A stretch of 64,000 bases of DNA from Occultella kanbiaonis. GTDB taxonomy: Bacteria; Actinomycetota; Actinomycetes; Actinomycetales; Beutenbergiaceae. This document shows, one piece after another, positions 14,963 through 23,050 of this stretch. Where the stretch lies: contig NZ_CP046175.1 of assembly GCF_009708215.1 (NCBI RefSeq), positions 2,542,001-2,606,000 of the forward strand. The letters are read 5' to 3'. A model generated the notes under the pieces. That model did no database searches and was not told the origin of the DNA. It saw nothing but the letters and a program-made list of their open reading frames with translations. Each line of letters begins with the position of its first letter. The first letter of the stretch is position 1. A program made the position numbers and the translations under genes.

Positions 14963-15538
14963 ATGCCCGTGGGAGAGTCCGCGCCCCGTCGCGACGGTCG
15001 GACGACCGACACGCGCCAACGCATCGAGTCCACGGCGTTGCAGCTGTTCGTGACCAAGGGCTTCGCCGCCACCAGCCTGAAGGACATCGCCGACGAGCTC
15101 GGTATCACGAAGGCGGCCCTCTACTACCACTTCCCGGCCAAGGCGGACCTCGCGCGCGGTGTCTTCCAGCCGTTCATCGACGATGTCGACGCCGTCCTGG
15201 ACGATCTGGACGGTCGGCGGCTGCCACCAGAGGACGTGCTGGCTGCCTACGCCGACGCACTCCTGCCGCACCGTAGGGCGCTCGCCGGCACGCTCCGCGA
15301 CCCGGGCGCCGTGGCCGACCTCGACCTCGAGGGTGCGAGCTTCCGGTGGCTCGCCAGACTGTCGGCTCTGCTCGGGTACGACGTCGCGACGGCGGAGACA
15401 AGGGTGCGCACCGCCGTCGCCGTCGGTGGCCTCACCCGGGCGCTCGTGCTGCCGGAGGCCGAGGACGAGCGGGCCCGCGCGATCGCCGTCGAGGCTGCCG
15501 TGGCTGCGCTGGGTCGAGGTACGACGGCGCAGCGGTAG
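14963..15538 (+). CDS. TetR/AcrR family transcriptional regulator
   Basis: A 191-residue TetR protein. Recognition region: GFAATSLKDIADELGITKAA then LYYHFPAKADL, very close to the family consensus. AGGAAGG (14948-14954) is eight bases before ATG 14963; the GTG at 14954 in the same frame overlaps that ribosome site and is rejected. It is divergent from the FAD monooxygenase gene, a common drug- or aromatic-responsive arrangement. It is convergent with the lipid-kinase-like gene, and no terminator is visible in the 34 bp between them. Confidence 0.88.
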   Translation: MPVGESAPRRDGRTTDTRQRIESTALQLFVTKGFAATSLKDIADELGITKAALYYHFPAKADLARGVFQPFIDDVDAVLDDLDGRRLPPEDVLAAYADALLPHRRALAGTLRDPGAVADLDLEGASFRWLARLSALLGYDVATAETRVRTAVAVGGLTRALVLPEAEDERARAIAVEAAVAALGRGTTAQR

Positions 15539-15572
15539 TTCCGTATGGCGGCTCGGCTTCGTGCCGGTGAGG

Positions 15573-16532
15573 TCAGGCGCCTTCCAGCGCGTCGTCGATC
15601 GGCACGCACAGCCAGAGCGAGGCCGGACGCACGGTGGCCACGAGCTCCCGGCCCGGCTCGACGACATCGCCGTCGAGCTCGCGCTCCTGGTCCTGCGTGC
15701 TTCGCACCCGGATGCGCCTGCCGCGCAGGATCTCGAGGTTCGGCACCCGCTTCTGTCGTGTCAGGACGCCAGCCACGGTCGAGACCCAGTGTCCGAGGTG
15801 CTCCGGCGCGAGGATCGCCACGTCGAGGTAGCCATCGTCCGGCTCGGCGTCCGGGAACAGGGCCACGCCGGCCTGGATCTGCCCGACGTTGCCGACGATG
15901 ACCGAACGGGCCTTGCGCACCAGCGGCTCGGCGTCGTCGACCGTGACCTGCACCCGCATCGGGTGGTCGAGCAGGTGCTTGCCTGCGGACAACACGTAGG
16001 CCGGGGTGCCGATCCGTGCCTTCAACTCCGTGGACGCGCTGTCGAGCATCTTGGCGTCGAAGCCCATGCCCGCCATCACCGCGAACACCTGGCCATCCAC
16101 CTCACCGACGTCGATGCGGCGACGCCCGCCCGCGACCGCCAGGCGCACCCCCTCGGCGGGATCGGTGGGGATCCCGAAGTTCCCCGCGAGCAGGTTCCCG
16201 GTCCCACCCGGGAGGATGGCCAGGGCCGCATCGCTGCCGGCCAGCCCTTCGACGCAGGCCCGCACCGTGCCGTCACCGCCGCTGACGAACACCACCTCGG
16301 CGCCGCGGGCGACGGCCTCGCGGGCCTGCCCCGTACCCGGATCCTCCTCCGTGGTCTCCAGCCAGATCGGCGTGGGCCAGTCGGCATCGGCGAGCACCGC
16401 GCTGATGGTCCGTCGGAGTCCCTCGACGTCGTCGAGCCGGTGCGGGTTGACGATCACGGCGGATGGGCGAGGTCCGCTTCCGGCGAGACGCCTGAGCTCG
16501 GCGTGGGAGGAGGGCTTTGGTTCGGTGGTCAC
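15573..16532 (-). CDS. Diacylglycerol/sphingosine kinase-like catalytic domain protein
   Basis: A 319-residue protein of the DAGK_cat family. SAVIVNPHR begins the domain, VVFVSGGDGTVRACVEGLAG is the nucleotide-binding GGDGT motif, and AILPGGTGNLLAGNFG is the second glycine-rich motif. It probably phosphorylates a lipid (diacylglycerol, or a phosphatidylinositol-related lipid in actinobacteria). The frame is open upstream to 16727, but those extra 65 residues are Arg-rich and unlike the family. I place the start at GTG 16532, which has GATACT six bases before it and may be leaderless. The 193 bp to the divergent aldo/keto reductase contain both promoters. Confidence 0.82.
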   Translation of the reverse strand: MTTEPKPSSHAELRRLAGSGPRPSAVIVNPHRLDDVEGLRRTISAVLADADWPTPIWLETTEEDPGTGQAREAVARGAEVVFVSGGDGTVRACVEGLAGSDAALAILPGGTGNLLAGNFGIPTDPAEGVRLAVAGGRRRIDVGEVDGQVFAVMAGMGFDAKMLDSASTELKARIGTPAYVLSAGKHLLDHPMRVQVTVDDAEPLVRKARSVIVGNVGQIQAGVALFPDAEPDDGYLDVAILAPEHLGHWVSTVAGVLTRQKRVPNLEILRGRRIRVRSTQDQERELDGDVVEPGRELVATVRPASLWLCVPIDDALEGA

Positions 16533-16725
16533 GTGGTCAGTATCGGTGCCACCGCGACGACGCGCTCGCGCAGGAGGCATGCCCGGCCAGGGGCCGAGCC
16601 CGACCAGGGCGCCGGCCGCGTGCCGACGCCACGCCGACCAGCCCGGAAGGCGAGATCGACAGCCGCGGAGGCGCCGACGTCGCCTATGGTCATACTTAAC
16701 TGTCCGATATGAGAGAAGGAGCACC

Positions 16726-17577
16726 ATGACCCTGCCCCAGGTGACACTGAACGATGGCGTGACGATCCCGCAGCTCGGCTTCGGGGTGTTCCAGGTGCCG
16801 CCGGAGGAGACCCAGATCGCGGTGACCCACGCACTCGAGGCGGGCTACCGCGCGATCGACACGGCCGCCCGGTACCGTAACGAGGTCGGCGTCGGTGCAG
16901 CGCTTGCCGCCTCCGGGCTCGGCACCGACGAGGTCTTCGTGACGACGAAGCTCGCCAACGACGACCAGGGTTATGACAGCACCCTCGCGGCGTTCGACGC
17001 GAGCGCGACGGCCCTCGGCCTGGACGTCGTCGACCTCTACCTGATCCACTGGCCCTGCCCGAAGCGCGGCGAGGCCGCGAACTCCTGGCGCGCGATCAGC
17101 GAGCTGAAGGAGGCCGGCCGGATCCGTTCGATCGGCGTCTCCAACTTCCTGCCGCACCACATCCAGCAGCTCCTCGACGCGGGTCTGCCGCTGCCGGCCG
17201 TCAACCAGATCGAGGTGCACCCGTACCTGCAGCAGCGCGAGGTCCGCGAGTTCAACGCCGCGCAGGGGATCGCGACCGAGGCCTACAGCCCGCTCGGTCA
17301 GGGGCGGGTGCTGGCCGACCCGGTCATCACCGCGATCGCCGACCGGCTCGGCCGCAGCCCCGCGCAGGTGGTGCTGCGCTGGCACCTGCAGCTGGGCAAC
17401 ATCGTGATCCCGAAGTCCGTGACGCCCGAGCGCGTCAAGGAGAACATCGCCGTCTTCGACTTCGAGCTGACCGACGTCGACATCGACCAGATCAACGGCC
17501 TCGAGCGCGGCGACCGGACGGGCTTCCACCCGGACGAGTTCAACGGCTTCCCAGAGGACTTCGCGAAGAAGGCCTGA
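16726..17577 (+). CDS. Aldo/keto reductase, 2,5-diketo-D-gluconate reductase-like
   Basis: A 283-residue NADPH-dependent reductase. The catalytic tetrad is visible: Asp and Tyr in AIDTAARYRNE, Lys in VFVTTKLAND and His in LYLIHWPCP. IPKSVTPERVKENIAVFDFEL is the NADP-binding signature. It reduces aldehydes or ketones; family members act on diketogluconate, methylglyoxal and others. AAGGAG lies just before ATG 16726. Transcription probably ends in the perfect hairpin at 17605-17640, which lies inside the convergent GH43 gene. Confidence 0.92.
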   Translation: MTLPQVTLNDGVTIPQLGFGVFQVPPEETQIAVTHALEAGYRAIDTAARYRNEVGVGAALAASGLGTDEVFVTTKLANDDQGYDSTLAAFDASATALGLDVVDLYLIHWPCPKRGEAANSWRAISELKEAGRIRSIGVSNFLPHHIQQLLDAGLPLPAVNQIEVHPYLQQREVREFNAAQGIATEAYSPLGQGRVLADPVITAIADRLGRSPAQVVLRWHLQLGNIVIPKSVTPERVKENIAVFDFELTDVDIDQINGLERGDRTGFHPDEFNGFPEDFAKKA

Positions 17578-17579
17578 CC

Positions 17580-18884
17580 TCAGGCCCGCACGAGCAGACG
17601 GTCCAACGCGACTCGGCATCCCTTGGTGCCGAGTCGCGTTCCGTCCTTCTTGTAGAACACGGACCCGTCCCCGGTGACCGTGACGCGCACGGAGTACTCC
17701 CCGCGCGGCAGTTCCGGACCGACGTAACGCAGCCCGGACTCCGCGGCGCCGGCGTAGAGATCGATGAGCAGTGAGGCCACGAGAGCGCCGGAGTAGTCGC
17801 GGATCTCGACGAGCGCGTAGCCGCCGTGGTCGTCCGCGGTGCCGACGAGAGCGACCTGGGTCCCCGCGAACGGCACGTCGACGGCGTCCCCTGGCCCCTC
17901 GGACCGGAACGTCACCTCGATCGGTGGTCCGTCGAACACCGACTCCGGGGGGACGGGCTGCACGCGGGCGACGTCCCAGGCGGGCCAGTACTCACCGAGG
18001 GTCAGGCTGGTCCCGTCGACGGTGATGGGCAGCCACACGTAGGTGGCAGCGGACGCCTGGTGCGGGAACGACCACCGGTCACCCATGTACATGGGGACGG
18101 CTGCGCCGTCGACCGGTAGGTCCAGCACGAACGTGCACTGCGAGTTCCAGGTCAGGCTGCCCGCCGGCGCGAGCAGACCCCGATGCGTCCACGGGCCGGC
18201 GAGCGCCGGGGCGCTGAGGTAGTAGTTGTCGTTGCGATCCCAGCTGGTCTTGTTCGAGAAGAGCAGGAAGTAGATCCCGTCCCGCTCGAGCATGGCGGGT
18301 GACTCACCGCCGGGGGCGACGCCGCTGACCACCTTCTGCTCGGCGACGGTGTAGTCCTCGCTGAGCCGGTACACGTCGCCCTCGTGCAGGAGCAGGTACC
18401 CGTTGCCGTCACGGTCGATGAAGGTGCCCATGTCCCACCCGCGGATCGGCTCACCGCCGTGGGTGAGCGCACCGTGGAAGGTGTACTCGCCGTTGACCGT
18501 GTCGCTGGACGCGAGGCCGATCTGGGGGTCCGAGTAGCCGAGGTCGTCGGTGTGCATCAGCATGATGAACCGCCCGGTCGAGGGGCACCTCATCACCTTC
18601 ACCCGCTCGCCGATGCGGCCCGGTCCCAGGAGCCCGCCCGGCTGGGGTGGCAGGACGAGGCGCTCGAACGTCCAGGTGGCGAGGTCGGGCGAGGAGTAGC
18701 AGCTGAACCCGATGAAGCGGTTCTCGTCGTCGGTCTTGTACTCGCCGAACAGGTAGTACCGCTCGCCGTCGGCGACGATGCAGGCGCCGTGGGCGTTCAC
18801 GGTCCGCCCACGATCATCGAACCAGGGGACGCCGTTGACGATCAGGGCAGGGGTCGACGGCGTGGAGCCGGCTTCGGGAGGCAC
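17580..18884 (-). CDS. GH43-like glycosidase with C-terminal accessory domain
   Basis: A 434-residue protein without a signal peptide. The N-terminal 290 residues resemble a five-bladed propeller of family 43: DDRGRTVNAHGACIVADGER is followed by YYLFGEYK, then MRCPSTGRFIMLMHTDD, SPAMLERDGIYFLLFSNKTSWD and WNSQCTFVL, similar to exo-galactanase-like subfamilies. Residues about 315-430 look like a carbohydrate-binding beta-sandwich. Function would be hydrolysis of a galactan- or arabinan-type oligosaccharide in the cytosol or at an unrecognised location. The GTG start is preceded by TAGATT with eight bases between, suggesting a leaderless mRNA. The gene's last codons contain the 14-bp perfect inverted repeat. 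Confidence 0.75.
   Translation of the reverse strand: MPPEAGSTPSTPALIVNGVPWFDDRGRTVNAHGACIVADGERYYLFGEYKTDDENRFIGFSCYSSPDLATWTFERLVLPPQPGGLLGPGRIGERVKVMRCPSTGRFIMLMHTDDLGYSDPQIGLASSDTVNGEYTFHGALTHGGEPIRGWDMGTFIDRDGNGYLLLHEGDVYRLSEDYTVAEQKVVSGVAPGGESPAMLERDGIYFLLFSNKTSWDRNDNYYLSAPALAGPWTHRGLLAPAGSLTWNSQCTFVLDLPVDGAAVPMYMGDRWSFPHQASAATYVWLPITVDGTSLTLGEYWPAWDVARVQPVPPESVFDGPPIEVTFRSEGPGDAVDVPFAGTQVALVGTADDHGGYALVEIRDYSGALVASLLIDLYAGAAESGLRYVGPELPRGEYSVRVTVTGDGSVFYKKDGTRLGTKGCRVALDRLLVRA
17605..17640 (+). terminator. Perfect 14-bp hairpin in overlapping convergent gene ends
   Basis: AACGCGACTCGGCA (17605-17618) and its exact complement (17627-17640) enclose an eight-base loop, 28 bp past the aldo/keto reductase stop. 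The hairpin is entirely within the last 20 codons of the GH43 gene on the other strand. Downstream bases are only moderately T-rich (CCTTCTT). Likely a terminator for the plus-strand gene. Confidence 0.6.
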
Positions 18885-18942
18885 GGTGCAGCAATCTAGT
18901 GGGTCCGGTGAGCCGGTCCTGGTTCAGGCACGCGGGTCCGGC

Positions 18943-19956
18943 TCAGGCCCGCCGGCGCCGGCGGCCCCGCCCCGGCTGCCGCCGCGCCAGCATCGGCACC
19001 ATCGCGACGACGATGAGCGCCGCGCCGACGGCGGCGACGGGGGAGATGCCCTCCCCGAACGCGGCCGCGCCGATGCCGATCGCCACGACCACCTCCCAGT
19101 AGGACAGGCCGGAGAGTTCGGCGGCACGCAGGTGCTTGCCCGCGAGGACGAGCAGGCCGAGGGCGAGGAGCCCGCAGATCAGGAAGAACGCGCCGGCCCA
19201 GGCCCAGTTCTGGGTCGTCATCCCGGACAGGTCCGGCCGGGTCACCGCCACCATCGCGCCGGTGCCGAAGGCGCCGAAGACGAAGTTCCAGAAGCTGCGC
19301 ACGTCGGCGGGCATGTCTGTCCGGTACCGGTAGCAGAGCAGCGCGACCGCGTAGCAGACACCGGAGATCACTCCGAGGATGGTGCCGAGCGTCTCCTGCT
19401 CCGGCGGGTGGGACGAGCCGGCTCCCGAGGTGAGCAGCCCGGCGGCCAGGACCATCCCGATCGAACCGATCCCCAGGGAGAGCACGTCCACCCGGCCCGG
19501 CCGCTCCTTCAGCAGCACCCGGGCGAGCACGGTCGCCAGCACCGGTCCAATGTAGTGGAGCACGACGGCGCGGGAGAGGTCCGTGAGCACTGTCGCGGAC
19601 AGATAGGTGGCCAGCGAGAGGCCGAGGAACACGCCGCCGAGGACCACCGATGGTGACAGTCGGACGCGGCGCAACTGCCCGAGCCGACCGGCCAGCGCGA
19701 GGACCGCGAAGGTTCCGACCGCGCCGACCAGCATCCGGCCGAGCGTCAAGGACTCGCCGATCACGGCACCGGACGGCGTCGCCATCCGGCTGAACAGTCC
19801 GGCCGCACCCATCGCGGTGGCGGACACGATGATCGCCAGGATGCCGAGCCGCCGGTTCGGGCCGTGGCGGGCTGTGTCCGGCTCGCGAGTTGGCCCGGGA
19901 TCGGGCGCTTGAGCCCGGTCGGCGGCGAGCGGGGGCGTGCCGACGGTGAGTGCCAC
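18943..19956 (-). CDS. EamA/DMT superfamily permease under glycine riboswitch control
   Basis: A 337-residue membrane protein with about ten hydrophobic segments arranged as two EamA halves, beginning LGILAIIVSATAMGAAGLFS and repeating at TLGTILGVISGVCYAVALL. It ends in an Arg-rich cytosolic tail. Start choice: an ATG at 20019 lies only two bases after the riboswitch and has no separate ribosome site, whereas GTG 19956 has AAGGAG four bases upstream and removes 21 Pro/Ser-rich residues. I therefore prefer 19956, leaving about 65 nt as expression platform. The riboswitch implies that the carrier handles glycine or a related compound, probably export or tolerance (inference). Family members export amino acids and metabolites. 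Confidence 0.8.
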   Translation of the reverse strand: MALTVGTPPLAADRAQAPDPGPTREPDTARHGPNRRLGILAIIVSATAMGAAGLFSRMATPSGAVIGESLTLGRMLVGAVGTFAVLALAGRLGQLRRVRLSPSVVLGGVFLGLSLATYLSATVLTDLSRAVVLHYIGPVLATVLARVLLKERPGRVDVLSLGIGSIGMVLAAGLLTSGAGSSHPPEQETLGTILGVISGVCYAVALLCYRYRTDMPADVRSFWNFVFGAFGTGAMVAVTRPDLSGMTTQNWAWAGAFFLICGLLALGLLVLAGKHLRAAELSGLSYWEVVVAIGIGAAAFGEGISPVAAVGAALIVVAMVPMLARRQPGRGRRRRRA

Positions 19957-20020
19957 GGGACTCCTTGGGACAGGGCGCGGGGACGCCTGGGACGGGGTGG
20001 TGGTTCCCCGCTCTGTCATC

Positions 20021-20187
20021 GGACCTGAGAGTTTTCGCGAGCCGTGACCCGCTTACACCGTCGGTGAACCCCGAAGGGCTGCTTTCCAGAGGAGCCTCGC
20101 CGCTGGCGGTCCAAGGGGCCTGAGAGTTTCCCGGGGAGGTTGCTCCTTCGGCGCCCGCTGGTGCGGGACTCTCCCGCCGCGGTTCGG
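20021..20187 (-). ncRNA. Tandem glycine riboswitch (gcvT-type leader)
   Basis: Two aptamers read on the minus strand. Aptamer 1 (about 20187-20113) has GGGAGAG, then GGCGCCGAAGGAGCAA and closes with AACTCTCAGG. Aptamer 2 (about 20112-20021) has CTCTGGAAAG, CACCGACGGTGTAAGC and AACTCTCAGGTCC. These are the conserved cores of the two-aptamer glycine riboswitch. GGACC in the linker can pair with GGTCC at the 3' end. A CATAAT -10 box is at 20218-20213, giving a transcript start near 20206. The downstream gene is the DMT permease. Confidence 0.92.
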
Positions 20188-20275
20188 TGGCATTCAGTTG
20201 TCGTACGGCTCCATTATGCCGATGGTCGGCACGGTTCCGGCTGCCCGGCGCGGTGAGATCCGCGCCACACCGCGC

Positions 20276-21538
20276 TCACGCCGGTGCCGGCTCGGCGCTC
20301 GTGCCTGCCCGGGCCGCGGCCACGCGGGCGGCGATGGCGGCGTCGATCACGGCCGGGTCGTACACGAGGTCGACGACCTTGCGGGTGAGGCCGACGACCG
20401 CCCCGTCGGCCCCGAGGTGTGCCGCGCCCACCACCAGATGTCGCCGGGCCCGCTCGGTCACGTCCTCGCGGATCAGCGCGTCGATCCGGGCCACCACCCG
20501 GGGCAGCCGGCCGAGGGAACCGCCCAGCACCAGGTTGTCCGGGTTGACCGCCGCGACCACTGTGGCGAGCACCCGGGACAGGCGCGCGGCGGCATCGTCC
20601 ACGGCCGCGCACACGACCGGGTCCCCGGCCGCGACGCGTTCAGTGATGTCCTTCAGATCCCGCACCCCGGTGTCGGCGAGCCTACGGATCAGCGCGTGCC
20701 CGGACGCCCAGGCGGCCAGGCAGCCGCGTCGCCCGCAGGTGCACATCGGACCCTCGTCGCTGATCCGGACGTGGCCGATGTCTCCGGCGGCACCGTCGGA
20801 ACCCTCGAGCACGTGCCCCGTGTCGACGATGCCGGCGCCGATTCCGGTCGCGTACTTGATCGCGAGCACGGAGCGGTCCGCACCGATCACGCTCGACTCG
20901 CCCAGGGCGAAGGCGCGGGCGTCGTTCTCGATCACCACGGGCACCCCCCAGCGCTCGCGCAGGCTCTGGAACACCGGATACCCGTCCCACCGCGGCATCG
21001 TCGTGGAGGTGCCGAGCACGCCGGTGCCCGGGTCGACCGGTCCCGGGATGCCGAGGGCGACCCCGATCAGGGTCTCGTCCCCTCCAGCGCGCAGGAGGAC
21101 GTCGCCGATCTTGGCGACCTGCTCCAGGTAGCCCTGCGCGTCGGTGTCGATATCGAGGGCGACGTCCCGCATCCGACGGATCCCGCCGTCCACCCCGGTC
21201 ACACAGATCCGCGCGTGGGTCTGGCCGAGGTCGAGCACGAGGACGACCCGACCACGCGTGTCCCAGCGCAGCAGCTCGGAGCGTCGGCCCGGCCCTCGCG
21301 TGCCCCCGCCGGGGGGTGCGGACCCGTCCTGGTAGACGTAACCGTGCTGGAAGAGCCCGTCCAGGCGGTCGAACAAGGTGGTCCGGGACAGCCCCGTCGC
21401 GGACAGCAACTGCTGCCGCGTCCAGCCTGGCCGGGACCGGATGAAGGACACGAGCGCCCCGTGGGAGGTCGCCGGGAGCGTGGCGGTCAGGGTCGGCACA
21501 GGTGCGGCGGGCGGCGATACGGGTGGGTCCGTGGCCAT
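20276..21538 (-). CDS. ROK family transcriptional regulator
   Basis: A 420-residue NagC/XylR-type protein. The N-terminal winged helix (about residues 25-90) includes GWTRQQLLSATGLSRTTLFD. The ROK kinase-like domain follows: VVLVLDLGQTHARICVTGVD, GVALGIPGPVD, and the zinc motif CTCGRRGCLAAWASG, with ENDARAFALGE. ATG 21538 has GGAAGG six bases upstream. It is divergent from the sixteen-gene operon and almost certainly controls it in response to a sugar or glycoside. Two palindromes sharing a GCGAA core lie in the intergenic region and are its likely operators. Confidence 0.92.
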   Translation of the reverse strand: MATDPPVSPPAAPVPTLTATLPATSHGALVSFIRSRPGWTRQQLLSATGLSRTTLFDRLDGLFQHGYVYQDGSAPPGGGTRGPGRRSELLRWDTRGRVVLVLDLGQTHARICVTGVDGGIRRMRDVALDIDTDAQGYLEQVAKIGDVLLRAGGDETLIGVALGIPGPVDPGTGVLGTSTTMPRWDGYPVFQSLRERWGVPVVIENDARAFALGESSVIGADRSVLAIKYATGIGAGIVDTGHVLEGSDGAAGDIGHVRISDEGPMCTCGRRGCLAAWASGHALIRRLADTGVRDLKDITERVAAGDPVVCAAVDDAAARLSRVLATVVAAVNPDNLVLGGSLGRLPRVVARIDALIREDVTERARRHLVVGAAHLGADGAVVGLTRKVVDLVYDPAVIDAAIAARVAAARAGTSAEPAPA

Positions 21539-21568
21539 CGACTGCCTTCCTCGATCCGGTCCGGGAGA

Positions 21569-21582
21569 GGCGAACGTTCGCC
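21569..21582. promoter_or_regulatory. Perfect 14-bp palindrome, candidate ROK operator
   Basis: GGCGAACGTTCGCC, located 31 bp upstream of the ROK start codon. It shares the GCGAA/TTCGC half-site with the inverted repeat at 21675-21691. Confidence 0.6.
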
Positions 21583-21640
21583 GGTCCCCTCGCGCCGGCG
21601 GCTCGGCGTGAGCGCCGCGGCGTGCCGCAATGATGACACG

Positions 21641-21669
21641 TTGACGTCTCTCGAACAAGCAGTTATGTT
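21641..21669 (+). promoter_or_regulatory. Promoter of the sixteen-gene operon
   Basis: TTGACG (21641-21646), a 17-bp spacer and TATGTT (21664-21669); near-consensus for the housekeeping sigma factor. Transcription would begin near 21676, inside the adjacent inverted repeat. Confidence 0.75.
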
Positions 21670-21674
21670 CAGGG

Positions 21675-21691
21675 CGCGAACGCAATTCGCG
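21675..21691. promoter_or_regulatory. Inverted repeat at the operon transcription start, candidate ROK operator
   Basis: CGCGAA (21675-21680), five bases, TTCGCG (21686-21691). It overlaps the predicted transcript start, where a bound repressor would block initiation. Confidence 0.6.
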
Positions 21692-21721
21692 ATACCGATG
21701 CCAGCCCCACGAAGGACGAAG

Positions 21722-23050
21722 ATGCCCGACGTCGCCACCCCGCTCATGCACGCCGCCGCCGATGTGCTGCGTGCCAATGACCGGGGCGAACGCACGGTTG
21801 CCGCGCCGCAGCTGTACCCGCACCAGTGGTCGTGGGACGCCGCATTCGTGGCGATCGGCTGGGGAACCGTGTCGGTGCCGCGGGCGCTCGACGAACTCCG
21901 GCACCTGCTGCGTGGCCAGTGGGCGACCGGGATGATCCCGCAGATCGTCTTCAGCGCCGAGCCCGGCTACTTCCCGGGCCCGGACCGGTGGCGGACGCAG
22001 GGCCTGCCAACCGTCCCGAACGACGTCCAGACTTCGGGAATCTGTCAACCGGCCGTACATAGTCTCGCGGTCTGGGTGATCGGGGAACAGGCCCGCCGCA
22101 ATGGCGGCGCCGACGCTGAGGCGTTCGAGGCGTTCCTCGCCGACACGTTCGAGGCATGGTTCCGCTGGCACGCCTGGCTGGACGGCGCGCGCGGGTCGCA
22201 CCCGAGCGGGCTCATCGAGATCCACCACCCGTGGGAGTCGGGCATGGACAACTCGCCCCGTTGGGACGCCGCGTGCGCCAGGGTGCGGGTCGGGCAGATG
22301 GCGCCGTACGTGCGGGAGGACACCAAGCACGTCGCGGACGTGGAGCAACGGCCGGCGGACGCAGACTACGACCGCTACCTCTGGCTCGTCGAGCAACTCG
22401 TCTCGGTCGGGTACGAGGACGCGGCGGCGCGCGAGGTGATCGACTTCCGGGTCGGCGACGTGTTCTTCACCGCCACCCATGCGCTGTCCGCCGCGGTCCT
22501 CGCGACGCTGGGCGATCGACTCGGCCGGACGGCGCAGGCCAGGACGCTGCGGGGGATGGCCGCGCGGGCGAGGGCCGCCGTCGCAGCCACGGCGGACCCC
22601 GAGACCGGGCACGCCCGGGACTTCGACATGCGGGCCGAGGAGTGGCTGCGCGCCGACACCATCGGCGGCTTCGCGGCGCTGATCTGCGGCGCCGAGCCGG
22701 ACGTCTACGCCGCTCTGACGAGCGACCTGCTCGGTCCCGACTGGTGCGGCCATCCGCGCCTGGCCAACCCGCTGCCGCCCACAACGTCCCCGGACAGTCC
22801 CGCGTTCGTCAGCCGCAACTACTGGCGCGGTCCGCAGTGGCCGGTGATCACCTGGTTGTTCACATGGGCCCTGCGTCACCACGGCCACGCCGAGGCGGCC
22901 CAGACCATCGCGGCCGCCGGCCGCAACCAGCTCGCCGACGGCACGTTCTCCGAGTACTACGACGCAGTCACCGGCGCGCCGCTCGGCAGCGGGAACCAGT
23001 CCTGGACCGCCGCGGCCGCCCTGGCCTGGGCCACGGACGAGGAATCATGA
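21722..23050 (+). CDS. GH63/MGH1-like glycoside hydrolase, glucosylglycerate hydrolase-like
   Basis: A 442-residue cytosolic (alpha/alpha)6-type glycosidase, no signal peptide. LYPHQWSWDAAFVAIGWGTVS, LRGQWATGMIPQIVFS, GYFPGPDRW, TSGICQPAVHSLAV, HPWESGMDNSPRWD and NYWRGPQWPVI match the conserved blocks of mycobacterial glucosylglycerate hydrolase and relatives acting on alpha-glucosides or mannosides of small acids. Catalytic acids are probably in WSWDAAF and in the C-terminal SEYYDAVTG region. ATG 21722 has AAGGA upstream. It is the first gene of the operon and its stop overlaps the next ATG (ATGA). Likely role: cleave the imported glycoside. Confidence 0.85.
   Translation: MPDVATPLMHAAADVLRANDRGERTVAAPQLYPHQWSWDAAFVAIGWGTVSVPRALDELRHLLRGQWATGMIPQIVFSAEPGYFPGPDRWRTQGLPTVPNDVQTSGICQPAVHSLAVWVIGEQARRNGGADAEAFEAFLADTFEAWFRWHAWLDGARGSHPSGLIEIHHPWESGMDNSPRWDAACARVRVGQMAPYVREDTKHVADVEQRPADADYDRYLWLVEQLVSVGYEDAAAREVIDFRVGDVFFTATHALSAAVLATLGDRLGRTAQARTLRGMAARARAAVAATADPETGHARDFDMRAEEWLRADTIGGFAALICGAEPDVYAALTSDLLGPDWCGHPRLANPLPPTTSPDSPAFVSRNYWRGPQWPVITWLFTWALRHHGHAEAAQTIAAAGRNQLADGTFSEYYDAVTGAPLGSGNQSWTAAAALAWATDEES

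Noticed and set aside
13661-15667. A 668-residue minus-strand frame including the FAD monooxygenase
   Set aside because: The upstream 268 residues are antisense to the TetR gene; the FAD-binding motif begins right after ATG 14863.
20276-22888. An 870-residue minus-strand open frame across the ROK and glycosidase genes
   Set aside because: Only the part ending at 20276 and starting at 21538 matches ROK proteins; the rest is antisense to the glycosidase gene and Arg/Pro-rich.
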